A stretch of DNA of 64,000 nucleotides. Source: Rugamonas rubra. GTDB lineage: Bacteria; Pseudomonadota; Gammaproteobacteria; Burkholderiales; Burkholderiaceae_D. The notes beneath the pieces were generated by a model, which saw only the letters and a list, made by a program, of their open reading frames with translations, was not told the DNA's origin and ran no database searches. The stretch spans positions 124,001 through 188,000 of the forward strand of contig NZ_FOTW01000007.1 of NCBI RefSeq assembly GCF_900114705.1. The letters run 5' to 3'. Of the stretch, positions 1 through 8,585 are shown one piece after another. Position numbers and translations under genes: made by a program. Each line of letters begins with the position of its first letter. Position 1 is the stretch's first letter.

Positions 1-1559
1 CCGGCTCCTTCCCCTTCACCGCCGGCGTGTTCGCCTTCAAGCGCGAGGGCGAGGACCCGACCCGCATGTTCGCCGGCGAAGGCGACGCCTTCCGCACCAA
101 CCGCCGCTTCAAGCTGGTCTCCACCGGCATGGACGCCAAGCGCCTGTCGACCGCCTTCGACTCGGTCACCCTGTACGGCGCCGACCCGGCGCTGCGGCCC
201 GACATCTACGGCAAGGTCGGCAACTCCGGCGTCTCCATCGCCACGCTCGACGACATGAAGGTGCTGTACGACGGCTTCAACCTGTGCAGCCCGAGCACCT
301 CCGTGTCGATGACCATCAACGGCCCGGCACCGACCATCCTGGCGATGTTCATGAACACCGCCATCGACCAGCAGGTTGACAAGTTCGCCGAGGAGAACAA
401 GCGCCAGCCGAGCGCCGACGAGGCGGCCAAGATCCGCGCCTGGGTGCTGCAGAACGTGCGCGGCACCGTGCAGGCCGACATCCTCAAGGAAGACCAGGGG
501 CAGAACACCTGCATCTTCTCGACCGAGTTCTCGCTGAAGGTGATGGGCGACATCCAGGAATACTTCGTCCACCACGAGGTGCGCAACTTCTACTCCGTGT
601 CGATCTCCGGCTACCACATCGCCGAGGCCGGCGCCAACCCGATCTCGCAGCTGGCCTTCACGCTGTCGAACGGCTTCACCTTCGTCGAAGCCTACCTGGC
701 GCGCGGCATGCACATCGACGACTTCGCGCCGAATTTGTCGTTCTTCTTCTCCAACGGCATGGACCCGGAATACACCGTGCTGGGCCGCGTCGCCCGCCGC
801 CTGTGGGCCGTGGCCATGCGCGACAAGTACGGCGCCAACGACCGCAGCCAGAAGCTCAAGTACCACATCCAAACCTCCGGCCGCTCGCTGCACGCGCAGG
901 AGATCGACTTCAACGACATCCGCACCACGCTGCAGGCGCTGATCGCCATCTACGACAACTGCAACTCGCTGCACACCAACGCCTACGACGAGGCGATCAC
1001 CACGCCGACCGACGAGTCGGTGCGCCGCGCGCTGGCGATCCAGCTGATCATCAACCGCGAGTGGGGCCTGGCCAAGAACGAGAACCCGAACCAGGGCTCC
1101 TTCATCATGGACGAGCTGACCGATTTGGTGGAGGAGGCGGTGCTGCAGGAGTTCGAACGCATCGCCGAACGTGGCGGCGTGCTCGGCGCGATGGAGACCG
1201 GCTACCAGCGCGGCAAGATCCAGGAAGAGTCGATGCTGTACGAGCACCAGAAGCACGACGGCACCCTGCCCATCATCGGCGTCAACACCTTCCGCAATCC
1301 GAAGGCCAACGACACGCCGCAGAAGATCGAACTGGCCCGCTCCACCGACGACGAGAAGCAGTCGCAGCTGACCCGCCTCGACGACTTCCACGCCCGCAAC
1401 GCGGCCGAGGCACCGCAAGTGCTGGCGGCGCTGCAGCAGGCCGCGATCGACAACGCCAACGTGTTCGAGAAGTTGATGGACGCCGTGCGCGTCTGCTCGC
1501 TGGGGCAGATCACCACGGCGTTGTTCGAGGTCGGCGGCCAATACCGCCGCAACATGTAA
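1..1559 (+). CDS. icmF: Fused isobutyryl-CoA mutase, C-terminal mutase part (5' truncated by window)
   Basis: The open frame is already running at base 3 ([19 protein letters not shown]) and ends with TAA at 1557-1559, so roughly the last 519 residues are visible. The sequence matches the substrate-binding TIM-barrel region of the methylmalonyl-CoA mutase superfamily, with stretches such as [18 protein letters not shown] and [20 protein letters not shown]. In the fused IcmF type this region follows an N-terminal B12-binding domain and a central G-protein chaperone domain. Those parts would lie left of the window and are assumed, not seen. The enzyme interconverts isobutyryl-CoA and n-butyryl-CoA using adenosylcobalamin. 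A stand-alone mutase large subunit is the main alternative, because the domains that would decide it are missing. Confidence 0.85.
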   Translation, partial: GSFPFTAGVFAFKREGEDPTRMFAGEGDAFRTNRRFKLVSTGMDAKRLSTAFDSVTLYGADPALRPDIYGKVGNSGVSIATLDDMKVLYDGFNLCSPSTSVSMTINGPAPTILAMFMNTAIDQQVDKFAEENKRQPSADEAAKIRAWVLQNVRGTVQADILKEDQGQNTCIFSTEFSLKVMGDIQEYFVHHEVRNFYSVSISGYHIAEAGANPISQLAFTLSNGFTFVEAYLARGMHIDDFAPNLSFFFSNGMDPEYTVLGRVARRLWAVAMRDKYGANDRSQKLKYHIQTSGRSLHAQEIDFNDIRTTLQALIAIYDNCNSLHTNAYDEAITTPTDESVRRALAIQLIINREWGLAKNENPNQGSFIMDELTDLVEEAVLQEFERIAERGGVLGAMETGYQRGKIQEESMLYEHQKHDGTLPIIGVNTFRNPKANDTPQKIELARSTDDEKQSQLTRLDDFHARNAAEAPQVLAALQQAAIDNANVFEKLMDAVRVCSLGQITTALFEVGGQYRRNM

Positions 1560-1589
1560 AGTTCTGCGCGCCTGCTACGATGCCCGTTT

Positions 1590-1615
1590 CCCGTCGCTGG
1601 CGAGTCAGCGACGGG
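1590..1615 (+). terminator. Hairpin downstream of icmF
   Basis: A perfect 10-bp stem (CCCGTCGCTG / CAGCGACGGG) with a 6-nt loop begins 30 bases after the icmF stop. No T-run follows, so it may be a weak terminator or an mRNA-end hairpin. The palindromic repeat at 1621 follows directly. Confidence 0.5.
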
Positions 1616-1620
1616 CATTG

Positions 1621-1647
1621 AGGGTCAGACCCTGAGGGTCTGACCCT
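1621..1647. repeat. Palindromic intergenic repeat, core type A, copy 1
   Basis: AGGGTCAGACCCT, one base, AGGGTCTGACCCT: perfect 13-bp arms. It lies in the convergent gap between icmF and the ATPase gene. The element GGTTGGGGTTCGCTCCGCC at about 1681-1699 resembles the GCGAACC flank seen at other copies. Confidence 0.9.
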
Positions 1648-1701
1648 GGATCAGCCGACCGCCGCTCAGCCGAAAAGAGCGGTTGGGGTTCGCTCCGCCA
1701 G

Positions 1702-2883
1702 TCAAGGCGCCAACGGCTCATCGCCTTCGATATCGCCCGCGCCCATCATCCGCGGCGCCGCCATCAGCCACTCGCCCAGCTGGTGGTCCTCGATCTCATA
1801 CACCCCGCGCGCGGCCTGGTAGATGATCTGCTCGGCCAGCAGTCGCTCGACGGCCACCTGCACCTGGCGCGCCGACAGCGGCTCGCCCCCCAGCCCGATG
1901 GCCAACGCCAACCTGGTGCGCGTTTCGTCCGTGTACAAGGGCGCGCGCGCCACGATGACGCGGATCACCTCGCGGTCCAACGGCCGCATCTCCATCAGCC
2001 GCTGCGCATAACCGGACGCCTCGCGCGCCTCCGCCAACACACCCTGCGCCACGCCGGCGATGTCCACCCCGCCCATCTTCATCACCCGCTCCACCGCGTC
2101 ATGGAACAAGCCCGGCGTGCTACCCAGCGCCAGAAAAGCGGCGTTGGCCTGCTCCAGCGCCAGCTCGCGCCCGGTGGCCTGCTTGAACGCGCCTGCCATG
2201 AAGGCGACGAAGCCGGCGTCCAGCTCGGGGAAGTCGGTGCTCTGGCTGAACTGGAACAACGGTGCCTTGATCTGGCTGAACATCATCTGCAAGCGGTTGC
2301 GCGACGAGCCGGTGAAGATGGTCTTGACCGTCTTCTTGCGCACGTCCAGCGTGGTGCGCAGGGCCGCTACCAGCTCCTGGAACTCCGGCTTGGCCAAATG
2401 CTGGATCTCGTCGAAGGCGATCAGCACCTTGCCCTTGGAGGCGGCCACCACGCTGTCGATCAGCTCGGGCAGACGCTGCAACTGGGCCTGGCTGCCGCCG
2501 TCCTTGGCGTTGAACTCGGCCTCCGCCTTGACCTTGCCGACGTGGCTCAGCTCGAATTCCAGGCTGGTCTTCTTGAACGGGCGCAGCAGGCGGTGCTGCA
2601 ATTTGGCGCCCAGGGTCTTCGGCTTGGCCGCCTCGGCCAGCGCGGCCAACAGGGCCGCCAGCGGATCGGAACGGTTCTGCCACATGCTGCAATACACGGT
2701 CAGATAGCCCGCCGCCTCGGCCGCCGGCAACAGATCGTCCAGCAGGAACTCGGTCTTGCCCTTGCGGCGGGGCGCGAACAGCACCAGCGACGAGATCAAT
2801 CCCGCCCGCAAGGTATCCAGATAGCCCTGCGCCAGCGCCGTGCGCGGATAGTGCCAGTCGATCTCAACAGTGGGATTTACCAT
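1702..2883 (-). CDS. Orphan P-loop ATPase, archaeal-ATPase/AAA type
   Basis: A 393-residue protein with a Walker A-like loop APRRKGKTE (residues 37-45), a Walker B strand VLIAFDE (153-159) and a sensor-like TGSSR (190-194). The C-terminal third (about 290-380) looks like a winged-helix region, a layout typical of the archaeal ATPase 2/STAND-related group. Partner and substrate are unknown. The gene stands alone between convergent icmF and a lacI gene on the same strand. Its ATG at 2883 lies just downstream of a dense dyad operator (2901-2934), suggesting tight or self-regulated expression. A DNA-handling or regulatory role is inference only. Confidence 0.75.
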   Translation of the reverse strand: MVNPTVEIDWHYPRTALAQGYLDTLRAGLISSLVLFAPRRKGKTEFLLDDLLPAAEAAGYLTVYCSMWQNRSDPLAALLAALAEAAKPKTLGAKLQHRLLRPFKKTSLEFELSHVGKVKAEAEFNAKDGGSQAQLQRLPELIDSVVAASKGKVLIAFDEIQHLAKPEFQELVAALRTTLDVRKKTVKTIFTGSSRNRLQMMFSQIKAPLFQFSQSTDFPELDAGFVAFMAGAFKQATGRELALEQANAAFLALGSTPGLFHDAVERVMKMGGVDIAGVAQGVLAEAREASGYAQRLMEMRPLDREVIRVIVARAPLYTDETRTRLALAIGLGGEPLSARQVQVAVERLLAEQIIYQAARGVYEIEDHQLGEWLMAAPRMMGAGDIEGDEPLAP

Positions 2884-2900
2884 GGATTACCGCCATCGCT

Positions 2901-2934
2901 TGTAATTACAATGGTTCATTGTAATCCATTGTAA
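2901..2934. promoter_or_regulatory. Triple TTACAATG dyad operator upstream of the ATPase gene
   Basis: ATTACAATG-GTT-CATTGTAAT at 2905-2925 is a perfect 9-bp inverted repeat. TGTAATTACA at 2901-2910 is itself palindromic, and a further CATTGTAA half-site lies at 2927-2934. The array starts 18 bp upstream of the start codon, where the promoter should be. The repressor is unknown; it could be the ATPase through its C-terminal winged-helix-like region. Confidence 0.65.
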
Positions 2935-2964
2935 AGCGCTGCGGCGCGTGGTCGAAGCCGGCGT

Positions 2965-3975
2965 CTAGCCCAGGCAGGGCCCGACCGTCTCGCCCGGCAG
3001 CAACACCGGCTGCCACAGTTCGTGCAACTCGCCCGGCGGGGTGCCGTCGATGATGGCCTGCAGCATCTCGACCATGCGCGCGCCGGCGCGGCGCGGCTCG
3101 GGCTGGTCGATGGTGGTGACGTTGGAGCCGGCCAGCGTGTCGGCCATGCTGCCCCAGACGATGACGGAAATCTCCTTGCCGATCGTCACGCCCGCATCCA
3201 ACAACGCGCGCACGGCGCCAACGCCGGACAGGTGGTTGTCGACGATCACCGCCGTCGGCCGGGGCGAACAGGCCAGCAACTGCTGCATGCCCTGGTAGCC
3301 GGTGCGGCGGTCCAGCGTGTCGGGGATCAAGTAGCGCGGATCGACGGCCAAGCCGGCCGCGTTCATGGCGGCGACGAAGCTGTCCTTGCGCTGGGCGGCA
3401 AAATTCAGTTCGAGCGGCGCACTGAGCAGGGCGATACGCTGGTGGCCCTGCCCCAGCAAACAGTCCAGCGCCAGCTTGATGCCGGCCGCGTTGTCGTAGT
3501 CGAACCAGGCGTAGGGCGCCTTCATCACCGTGCGGCCGTGGGCGACGAAGGGGAAGCCGCTCTTGCTCAGGTAGGCGATGCGCTCGTCGTGCACCAACGT
3601 GCGGCCGACCACCAGGCCGTCGACGCGGCGGCCGCGCACGATCTGCTGGTAGGACGGCTGCTCGTTCTGCGGCGACACCGGCGCGATGATCAGGTTCATC
3701 TTGGCCAGCTCCAGCGCCTCGGACATGCCGCCGACCACGTCGAGGAACATCGGGTCGCCCAAGTCGGTGGGCAGCAGCGGATAGATGATGCCGAACACGT
3801 TGGTGCGGCCCACGGCCAGGCTGCGCGCCATCGGATTGGGCTGGTAGCCGGCCGCCTTGGCCGCCGCCACCACGCGCTCGCGGGTGCGTCCGTTCACCTC
3901 TGGATAACCGTTCAAAGCACGGCTCACCGTGGTTTTGGAGATACCCAGCAGGTTGGCAAGACTCTTGAGATTCAT
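2965..3975 (-). CDS. LacI-family transcriptional regulator (first of two)
   Basis: A 336-residue LacI/GalR regulator. The N-terminal helix-turn-helix and hinge occupy about residues 1-60 (MNLKSLANLLGISKTTVSRA), followed by a periplasmic-binding-protein-like sugar-sensing domain to the C-terminus. It starts 10 bp after the MFS permease stop, so it is probably co-transcribed with that gene. No clear Shine-Dalgarno precedes the ATG, but a TATAAT hexamer lies about 26 bp upstream, so a separate promoter is possible. It probably senses the sugar or sugar phosphate handled by the neighbouring GH65 pathway; the ligand is inferred from context. Confidence 0.88.
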   Translation of the reverse strand: MNLKSLANLLGISKTTVSRALNGYPEVNGRTRERVVAAAKAAGYQPNPMARSLAVGRTNVFGIIYPLLPTDLGDPMFLDVVGGMSEALELAKMNLIIAPVSPQNEQPSYQQIVRGRRVDGLVVGRTLVHDERIAYLSKSGFPFVAHGRTVMKAPYAWFDYDNAAGIKLALDCLLGQGHQRIALLSAPLELNFAAQRKDSFVAAMNAAGLAVDPRYLIPDTLDRRTGYQGMQQLLACSPRPTAVIVDNHLSGVGAVRALLDAGVTIGKEISVIVWGSMADTLAGSNVTTIDQPEPRRAGARMVEMLQAIIDGTPPGELHELWQPVLLPGETVGPCLG

Positions 3976-3985
3976 GGAGAAGCGA

Positions 3986-5254
3986 TCAATGTTGACTACT
4001 GATTATAGCCGAGCCATCAAATTCCCCCTCACTGTGGTTCACCGCATTTTTGAAAAAATACAACATAATCAAGACGATAGAGATGGGAACCAGAGTCAGG
4101 TAGAAGGCGAAATGACCGCTGAAGTTGCCGAATACATAACCGGTGATCAGCGAGCCGGTGGTGCCGCCGAGTGCCGAAAAAATCACCAGCAGCCCAGTCA
4201 TGGCGGAGTGTTGATGTTTTGGCAGGGAGCTCAGCATCACCGAATTGATGGCCGGATAGATGGGCGCCATGAACAGGCCGATCAGCGGAAACAGGAAGGT
4301 GGCCAGCGGCGCCGTCGACCAGCTGATGTGTGGATCTGCCACAACATCGTGGGTCAGCGGCAGGGCCAGCAGCACCATCGCCGCCATGCCGACGACGCAG
4401 GCGTTCATCACCGGATACCAGTTCAGGCGGCGCATCAGCACGCCGGCCGACAGGCGGCCGATGGCCAGGCAGGCGGCGAAGATGCTGGTCACTTGCACGC
4501 TCATCGCTGCCGGCAGCTTGAGGATCTCGTTGTTGAAGGTTGGCAACCAGGTGCCCACGCTCTGCTCGATCAGCACGTAGAGGAAGGCGGTGATGACGAA
4601 CACGCAGACCAGCGGCTTGAAAAACAGTTGCAGCATGGCGGCGAAGTCGCCGGCGATGCCGCGCGCCGGCGGCAGGGTGGCGCGGTCCTCGTTGAAGGGC
4701 GTCGACAGCAGCAGCGCGAAGGTCAGCGCGCACAGCAGCGCCAGCACCCAGTACACCTGCAGCCAGCTGGACGACTTGGGGTCGCTGGAGTCGATAAAGT
4801 AGCCGAACACCCAGTAGGCGCTGAGCACGCCGACCATGAAGAAGCCCTCCAGCAGGTTCATCAGGCTGGCGTGTTGCTTGCGGTCGGCGGCGACCAGGCC
4901 CAGGGTGGAATACACCGACACCTTGACCAGCGCGAAGGCCACGCCTACGCAGAGGAACAACAATTTGGTGGTCAGAAAGCTGGGCAGCAGGGGCATGGCC
5001 GTGCAGGCCAGGCTGACGATGGCCAGGCCGATCAACATCGACTTTTTGTAGCCGAGCCGGGGCAGGAAGGATGCGACGAGGAAGGACACTATGGCGATCG
5101 GCAAGTCCTTGAAGCCCTCCAGCACGCTGGCGCCCGACTTGCTGACGCCGTAGTTGCCGATCACCTGCAGGATGACGGTGCCGACGCTATTGAGCAGGAT
5201 CGCAAAGACGAAGTAGATCAGGAATAAGGCAAAGAGGATGCGCTGGTTTTTCAT
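3986..5254 (-). CDS. MFS sugar permease
   Basis: A 422-residue inner-membrane transporter with about 12 hydrophobic segments and a central charged loop near residues 190-210 (TPFNEDRATLPPARG). It resembles the FucP/glucose-permease branch of the major facilitator superfamily. The start ATG at 5254 has GGAG 7 bp upstream. The gene lies downstream of beta-phosphoglucomutase and immediately upstream of lacI, so it is the likely inner-membrane importer of the disaccharide cleaved by the GH65 enzyme. Specificity (maltose, trehalose, kojibiose or nigerose) cannot be read from the sequence. Confidence 0.88.
   Translation of the reverse strand: MKNQRILFALFLIYFVFAILLNSVGTVILQVIGNYGVSKSGASVLEGFKDLPIAIVSFLVASFLPRLGYKKSMLIGLAIVSLACTAMPLLPSFLTTKLLFLCVGVAFALVKVSVYSTLGLVAADRKQHASLMNLLEGFFMVGVLSAYWVFGYFIDSSDPKSSSWLQVYWVLALLCALTFALLLSTPFNEDRATLPPARGIAGDFAAMLQLFFKPLVCVFVITAFLYVLIEQSVGTWLPTFNNEILKLPAAMSVQVTSIFAACLAIGRLSAGVLMRRLNWYPVMNACVVGMAAMVLLALPLTHDVVADPHISWSTAPLATFLFPLIGLFMAPIYPAINSVMLSSLPKHQHSAMTGLLVIFSALGGTTGSLITGYVFGNFSGHFAFYLTLVPISIVLIMLYFFKNAVNHSEGEFDGSAIISSQH
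4002..4007 (-). promoter_or_regulatory. Possible -10 element for the lacI gene
   Basis: A perfect TATAAT on the minus strand, inside the 3' end of the MFS gene, 26 bp upstream of the lacI ATG. No good -35 is visible. Confidence 0.3.
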
Positions 5255-5393
5255 GCTGTCTCCGGATGGTGTTCATTTTTGTTCTTATTTTTTGTGGTTG
5301 GAACTGTTTTTTCGGGGTGCGACCTGTGGTCCACCCCGAGCGTCACGTAATCAAGGCGCCGGGGACGCTGATATTTACCCCGAAGCCAAAGCT

Positions 5394-5423
5394 GGGGTCA
5401 GACCCCGTACGGGGTCTGACCCC
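5394..5423. repeat. Palindromic intergenic repeat, core type A, copy 2
   Basis: GGGGTCAGACCCC-GTAC-GGGGTCTGACCCC, perfect 13-bp arms. It sits 4 bp from the pgmB stop codon. Its shared flank CCCAGCGGCG is part of the pgmB coding sequence. It may attenuate or process the pgmB-MFS transcript. Confidence 0.9.
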
Positions 5424-5427
5424 GGGG

Positions 5428-6111
5428 TTACGCCGCTGGGGTTTGCAAACGCACCGGCACCTGTTGCAGTACCGCCAGGTCGAACCCATCCAAGCCGGCG
5501 ATCACCAGGTCGGCCTGGGTCAACACCGACACCAGGCCGACACCCAGCGCGAACATGCCGGCCGCCTTGATCGCGGCCACGCCGGCCACGGCGTCCTCGA
5601 CGCCGAGGCAGTCGGCCGGCGCCACGCCGAGCTCGCTGGCGGCCTTGAGGAAGATCTCAGGGTCCGGCTTGCCACGGGCGATCAGCGCGGCGTCGACCAC
5701 GTAGTCGAACTTGTCGCGGATGCCCAGGCGGTCCAGCACGGTGAAGGCGTTCTTGCTGACCGAGGCCAGGCCGATCTTCAAGCCGGCGGCGCGCACCGCA
5801 TCAAGCGCGGCGACCGCGCCCGGCAGCAGGTCGGCCGCCGTCATGCCGGTGATCAGCTCCTGGTAGTGCAGATTCTTGCTGTCGGCCAGCGCCAGCTTCT
5901 CCTCCAGCGTGTACAGGCGGCCGGCGGCCGCCAGGATCAGCTCCAGCGAGCCCATCCGGTCGATGCCCTTCAACTGCTCGTTGAAGGCGTGGTCGAAATA
6001 CACGCCCTGCTGCTCGGCCATGCGCTTCCACGCCAGGTAGTGGTAGTGGGCGGTGTCGGTGATGACGCCATCGAGGTCGAAGATAACGGCTTTAAAACGC
6101 GATGTGCTCAT
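5428..6111 (-). CDS. pgmB: Beta-phosphoglucomutase
   Basis: A 227-residue HAD-superfamily enzyme that converts beta-glucose-1-phosphate to glucose-6-phosphate through a phospho-aspartate. Motif I FDLDGVITDT supplies nucleophile D12 and acid/base D14. S117, K120 and N121 (ASVSKN), K148 (GKPD) and E172/D173 (VEDA) align with known beta-PGM residues, each offset by three from the Lactococcus numbering. It starts 10 bp after the GH65 stop, the classic coupling of an inverting disaccharide phosphorylase to its mutase. The last residues PAA are encoded by an intergenic-repeat flank, so the C-terminus has probably been shaped by that element. Confidence 0.94.
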   Translation of the reverse strand: MSTSRFKAVIFDLDGVITDTAHYHYLAWKRMAEQQGVYFDHAFNEQLKGIDRMGSLELILAAAGRLYTLEEKLALADSKNLHYQELITGMTAADLLPGAVAALDAVRAAGLKIGLASVSKNAFTVLDRLGIRDKFDYVVDAALIARGKPDPEIFLKAASELGVAPADCLGVEDAVAGVAAIKAAGMFALGVGLVSVLTQADLVIAGLDGFDLAVLQQVPVRLQTPAA

Positions 6112-6121
6112 GATGGCTCTC

Positions 6122-8455
6122 TCAATGGCTGCGCGATTGCACAGGGGTGGCCAGCGTCATCTCGATGCGCTCGCCGTGGTGGTGGAATCCCAAGGTCTCG
6201 CCCTGCAGCAGGCGGTACTCCACCCGCGCCGGCTCGACCCGCACCTCCAGCAAAGCGCCCTGGAAGTGGATCTTGAAGGTGTAGTGTTGCCACTGCTTGG
6301 GCAGGGTCGGCGCGAAGTGCAGCGCGCCGTCGAACACGCGCATGCCGGCGAAGCCGTAGGCCACGCCCATCCAGGTGCCGGCCATGGCGGCGGTGTGCAC
6401 GCCGTAGTGCGTGTTGCCGTGGGTGTCGTCCAAGTCGAGGCGCGCGGTCTCCATGAAGTAGTCATAGGCCTTGTCGTGGTAGCCCACCTCGGAGGCGATG
6501 ATGCTGAAGATGCACGACGATAGCGACGAATCATGGGTGGTTACCGCCTCGTAGTAGTCGAAATCGCGGCGTTTGTCGTCCAGCGTGAACTGCTCGCTGA
6601 GCAACAGCAACGCCAGCACCACATCGGCCTGTTTGCACACTTGGTGGCGATAGATCACCATCGGGTGGTAGTTCAGCAGCAGCGGGTAGTTTTCCTTCGG
6701 CGTGGCGGCGAAGTCCCATTTCTTCTTCGACAGGAAGCTGTCGTCTTGGGCGTGGATTTGCAGCGCCTCGTCGTATGGCAGCAACATCAGCGCGGCGGCG
6801 CGGCGCCATTCGGCCGGCTCGGCGGCGTCCAGGCCGGCCAGGGCGGCGATGCGGGCGTACTCGGCCGGATGCTCGGCCTGCAACTGCTCGGCGATGGCGA
6901 CGGCGAAGTTCAGGTGCATCTGCGCCATCGCGTTGGTGTAGTAGTTGTTGTTGACCAGGGCGGTGTACTCGTCCGGTCCGGTCACCTGGTTGATGCAGTA
7001 GCGGCCGGCGCGGTCGTAGCAGCCCAGGCCGATCCAGATGCGCGCCGTCTCCAAGACGATCTCGGCGCCGTAGCGGATCAAATAGTCGAGGTCGCCGGTG
7101 GCCTCCATGTACAGCTTGATCGAATAGGCGATGTCGGCGTTGATGTGGTATTGCGCGGTGCCTGCCGGGAAGTAGGCCGAGCATTCCTCACCCGCGATGG
7201 TGCGCCAGGGATACAGCGCGCCGACCGCGTGCGACATCTGCCGCGCCCGTTCGCGCGCCTTGGCCAGGCCGGCGTAGCGGTACTCCAACAGTTTCTTGGC
7301 GATTTCGGGTTTGCTGTAGAGGAAGAACGGGAAGATGTAGATCTCCGTGTCCCAGAAGTAGTGGCCCTCGTAGCCCTCGCCGGTGACGCCCTTGGCCGAG
7401 ATGTTGGTCTTGCCGTCGCGCCCGACCGATTGCAGCAGGTGGAACTGGTTGAAGTGGATGCCCTGTTGCAGCGCGTCGTCGCCGGCGATCTGCACGTCGG
7501 CCTGCTGCCAGAAGTTGGCCAGGTATTGCTCCTGCGCCTGGGCCAGCGCGCGGAAGCCCTGCCCTTGCGCCAGCGCCAAGGTTTCCTTGGCGCGCGCCAT
7601 CAATTCCGACTCGGGATAGTCGCGCGACGAGTAGTAGCAGCCGAACTTGCACAGGCGCACGGCCTCGCCCTCCAGCGCGGCCACCGTGTAGGTCTGCTCC
7701 AGGCGCTGCTCGCTGCGGGTCTGGCTCAGCTCGTAGATGCCGCGCAATTCCGTCTGCGCCGCGCTGACCAGCATGAAGCCGCTGTTGCTGGTGCGCTGCA
7801 CCAGCGCCGAGAAGTTCGGCCCCAGTTGCGAATCGACCACACGCAGCGACTGGCCGGACACGGCCGAGCCGACGCGCGGATCGTCGCCCGCCTCGATGTT
7901 TTTCACCGCGCCGTCGATGCTGGAGACCAGCCGCACGCGGCCGGAGAAGTTCAGCGCCACCACCTCGTATTCAATGGCGAACAGATGCTTGTCGTCGAAG
8001 CTGACCAGGCGGCGGCTGGTCACCGCCACGCGGCGGCCCTGCGGCGAGGTCCACTCCAGTGTGCGCAGCAGGATGCCGGTGCGGAAGTCCAGGCTGCGCT
8101 CGTAGCGGTCCAGCTTGCCTTCGAGCAGGTCGAAGCGCTCGTCCTCCAGCCACAGCGCGATGCCCTTGGCGTTCGGCACGTTCAGCATGAACTGGTTGGT
8201 CTTGGCCAGGCCATAGGCCGCCTCGGGATAGTGGATCGCTTCCGACTCGTAGAAGCCGTTCAAATAGGTGCCGTCGAGCGAGGTGCCGGCCGGGCCGCTG
8301 TAGCCCTCCTCGTGCGAACCGCGCAGGCCGATGTAGCCATTGCCCAGCGCGAACAGGGTCTCGTCGAGGAAATGCGAGGCCGTGTCGAAGGAAGTTTCCC
8401 GAATGCACCATGCTTCGAGGGGGAAGGTATGTTGGGGACGGTCGGACGACTGCAC
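6122..8455 (-). CDS. GH65 disaccharide phosphorylase (maltose-phosphorylase type)
   Basis: A cytoplasmic glycoside hydrolase family 65 enzyme, 777 residues from a GTG start at 8455, preceded by AAAGGA. The frame also extends to 8530, but that extension runs through the operator and lacks a ribosome site. The catalytic-acid motif is TGPDEYTALVNNNYYTN. The phosphate-site-like motif HDSSLS argues for phosphorolysis over hydrolysis. GH65 phosphorylases cleave maltose, trehalose, kojibiose or nigerose with inversion, giving glucose plus beta-glucose-1-phosphate, the substrate of the downstream pgmB product. The exact substrate is undetermined. Confidence 0.9.
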   Translation of the reverse strand: MQSSDRPQHTFPLEAWCIRETSFDTASHFLDETLFALGNGYIGLRGSHEEGYSGPAGTSLDGTYLNGFYESEAIHYPEAAYGLAKTNQFMLNVPNAKGIALWLEDERFDLLEGKLDRYERSLDFRTGILLRTLEWTSPQGRRVAVTSRRLVSFDDKHLFAIEYEVVALNFSGRVRLVSSIDGAVKNIEAGDDPRVGSAVSGQSLRVVDSQLGPNFSALVQRTSNSGFMLVSAAQTELRGIYELSQTRSEQRLEQTYTVAALEGEAVRLCKFGCYYSSRDYPESELMARAKETLALAQGQGFRALAQAQEQYLANFWQQADVQIAGDDALQQGIHFNQFHLLQSVGRDGKTNISAKGVTGEGYEGHYFWDTEIYIFPFFLYSKPEIAKKLLEYRYAGLAKARERARQMSHAVGALYPWRTIAGEECSAYFPAGTAQYHINADIAYSIKLYMEATGDLDYLIRYGAEIVLETARIWIGLGCYDRAGRYCINQVTGPDEYTALVNNNYYTNAMAQMHLNFAVAIAEQLQAEHPAEYARIAALAGLDAAEPAEWRRAAALMLLPYDEALQIHAQDDSFLSKKKWDFAATPKENYPLLLNYHPMVIYRHQVCKQADVVLALLLLSEQFTLDDKRRDFDYYEAVTTHDSSLSSCIFSIIASEVGYHDKAYDYFMETARLDLDDTHGNTHYGVHTAAMAGTWMGVAYGFAGMRVFDGALHFAPTLPKQWQHYTFKIHFQGALLEVRVEPARVEYRLLQGETLGFHHHGERIEMTLATPVQSRSH

Positions 8456-8490
8456 GATGGATTCCTTTAAAAGAGCGTATTCTTGTATCT

Positions 8491-8502
8491 CAAACCGGTT
8501 TG
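8491..8502. promoter_or_regulatory. LacI-type operator upstream of the GH65 gene
   Basis: The perfect palindrome CAAACCGGTTTG has the central CG and AAACC/GGTTT arms usual for LacI/GalR operators. It lies 36 bp upstream of the GTG start, between the second lacI gene and the GH65 gene. Its sequence differs from the sites in front of the TonB receptor, so two regulators may share the locus. Confidence 0.7.
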
Positions 8503-8585
8503 GATTCGGGATCGGACCCGTGGCCGGCATTTTTTCTGTTGGTTTTTTACATCAGGTGGAAATGATTTCTGGGGTGGCCAGCGGA

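Noticed and set aside
5313..5338. Hairpin CGGGGTG/CACCCCG between pgmB and the MFS gene as a terminator
   Set aside because: The T-run lies on the wrong side for the minus-strand transcript. It is at most a structural element.
8456..8530. Upstream extension of the GH65 gene to an ATG at 8530
   Set aside because: It would run through the LacI operator and lacks a ribosome site, whereas GTG 8455 has AAAGGA and gives the usual N-terminus.
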